Of a stretch of DNA of 6,296 bases, positions 5,493 through 6,296 are shown piece by piece. Every line of letters begins with the position of its first letter. Position 1 is the first letter of the stretch. Source of the stretch: Bacteroidota bacterium. GTDB taxonomy: Bacteria; Bacteroidota; Bacteroidia; Chitinophagales; Chitinophagaceae. Under the pieces are notes generated by a model. It saw only the letters and a list, made by a program, of their open reading frames with translations, was not told the DNA's origin and ran no database searches. A program made the position numbers and the translations under genes. The stretch lies in contig CANHJA010000136.1 in NCBI GenBank assembly GCA_947460795.1, positions 1 through 6,296 on the forward strand, written 5' to 3'.

Positions 5493-6296
5493 TTATTGTT
5501 TAGAAAACTTAACAGAGCCTCTTGAAGTAGAATTTCCGATTGTCATAATATAAACACCGTTTGCTACAGCTGGCAATTGAATTGTATATTTATTTTTTCC
5601 AATGCTTGCTTGAATCGCTCCATTGTAAATTGTATTTCCTAAAACATCTATAATTCTTACCGCATAATTTGAGGTAGATTTAGAATCAATGGCAATAGTT
5701 AATACTCCATCATTTGCAGTTCCTAATACAGAAACATTCATATTTTCTAATTGAACAGAACTTGTGCTAACTGGACCGTCAGTGATAGTTACATCATCAA
5801 TTGTCAATTCATCTGAAGGATTAGCAGCTGTTGCTGTGTATTTAAATGCAACATGGAAATTAGCTGCTTTATATGCCATTAATGACGCATTATTAAATGC
5901 ATTCCAACCATTGGTATCAATTGCAGCAAAACCTGTTATAGTAATTGGAGTCCATGTTGCTGTAGTAACATCTCCTGTATAATTTGATGACACTAAAACA
6001 ACTTTTGTAGTTGTTCCTGCAAATCTTTTCTTAGCCCAAAAACTCAACATTGGATTTGCCATTGCAGACACATTCATTGTTGGAGAAACTAACCAATCTG
6101 TATTGTCTGCTAACGTGATTCCACCATTCATAGAAACAGCATTGGCATCATTGTGTCCAAAAGTAGAACATCTCCAAGTTTGAGCATTTCCTAATTCTGA
6201 TGTTTGTGTGAAAGAACCAAGAGCTGGCGCTAAACAACCTGTGAATGTTTCATTTAAAGAATTTACTGGAGGAGCTATTGGCGCTACTGTAGAGAA
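5493..6296 (-). CDS. T9SS cargo protein with choice-of-anchor J-like domain, C-terminal part
   Basis: The reading frame stays open to the right edge of the window. The 267 residues seen are the C-terminal part of a larger protein, and the Met encoded at 6129-6131 is internal. After a Pro-rich linker (APIAPPVNS, 5-13), a domain at about 14-175 resembles choice-of-anchor J / cleaved-adhesin jelly rolls: LNETF, then DWLVSP (67-72), LSFWAKKRF, VLVSSNYTGD (100-109), ATWTPI, FHVAFKYTA and IDDVTI (166-171). The last 80 residues are a T9SS type A sorting domain: VRIIDVLGNTIY (213-224), LPAVANGVYIM (241-251) and a basic end SVKFSKQ. Family knowledge says such proteins cross the outer membrane through the type IX system, and the tail is cleaved during export or attachment. 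This one is probably secreted or surface-bound. Any catalytic domain would lie upstream, outside the window. The stop is followed by a clear terminator. Confidence 0.9.
   Translation of the reverse strand, partial: FSTVAPIAPPVNSLNETFTGCLAPALGSFTQTSELGNAQTWRCSTFGHNDANAVSMNGGITLADNTDWLVSPTMNVSAMANPMLSFWAKKRFAGTTTKVVLVSSNYTGDVTTATWTPITITGFAAIDTNGWNAFNNASLMAYKAANFHVAFKYTATAANPSDELTIDDVTITDGPVSTSSVQLENMNVSVLGTANDGVLTIAIDSKSTSNYAVRIIDVLGNTIYNGAIQASIGKNKYTIQLPAVANGVYIMTIGNSTSRGSVKFSKQ

Noticed and set aside
5343..5525. Plus-strand frame of 60 codons crossing the kinase start and the T9SS gene end
   Set aside because: It runs through the terminator hairpin at 5429-5459 and antisense to two real genes, with no recognisable protein features.
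5764..5982. Plus-strand frame of 72 codons opposite the T9SS cargo gene
   Set aside because: The opposite strand encodes a convincing choice-of-anchor J-like domain. The Val/Ala-rich translation is what an antisense frame of such a gene gives.

Overview
The window looks like chromosomal DNA from a member of the Bacteroidota. The evidence is an AT-rich composition, a carboxypeptidase-regulatory-domain TonB-dependent receptor, a protein with a type IX secretion (T9SS) C-terminal signal, promoter elements of the TAnnTTTG type, and a tRNA gene without an encoded CCA. The genus cannot be resolved from the sequence.

Left part, plus strand (1-3659). A hairpin terminator at 18-44 closes whatever lies upstream. 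Next come two genes that overlap by one base: a small two-helix membrane protein with a GRAM/PH-like cytoplasmic domain (152-703) and a class I SAM-dependent methyltransferase (703-1284). They probably form one translationally coupled operon. A separate promoter drives an orphan TonB-dependent outer-membrane receptor (1382-3625) that has no SusD-like partner in the window. Both plus-strand transcription units have a TAnnTTTG element ending only 4-5 bases before the ATG, which suggests leaderless mRNAs.

Right part, minus strand (3660-6296). Reading in the direction of transcription, from high to low coordinates, there are four units. The first is a T9SS cargo protein with a choice-of-anchor J-like domain, cut by the window edge (5493-6296), followed by a terminator. 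The second is an orphan membrane histidine kinase with a GTG start (4259-5407). The third is a tRNA-Leu(GAG) gene (4084-4167) with its own promoter and terminator. The fourth is a short pterin-4a-carbinolamine dehydratase (3675-3920), which converges on the receptor gene across a shared perfect hairpin terminator.

The genes do not form an obvious single pathway. Well-defined terminators separate most of the units, so this looks like a run of housekeeping and envelope genes. I found no mobile element, CRISPR array, toxin-antitoxin pair or defence system. The least explained pieces are the GRAM protein/methyltransferase pair, the repeated leader of the tRNA gene and the apparently leaderless starts.
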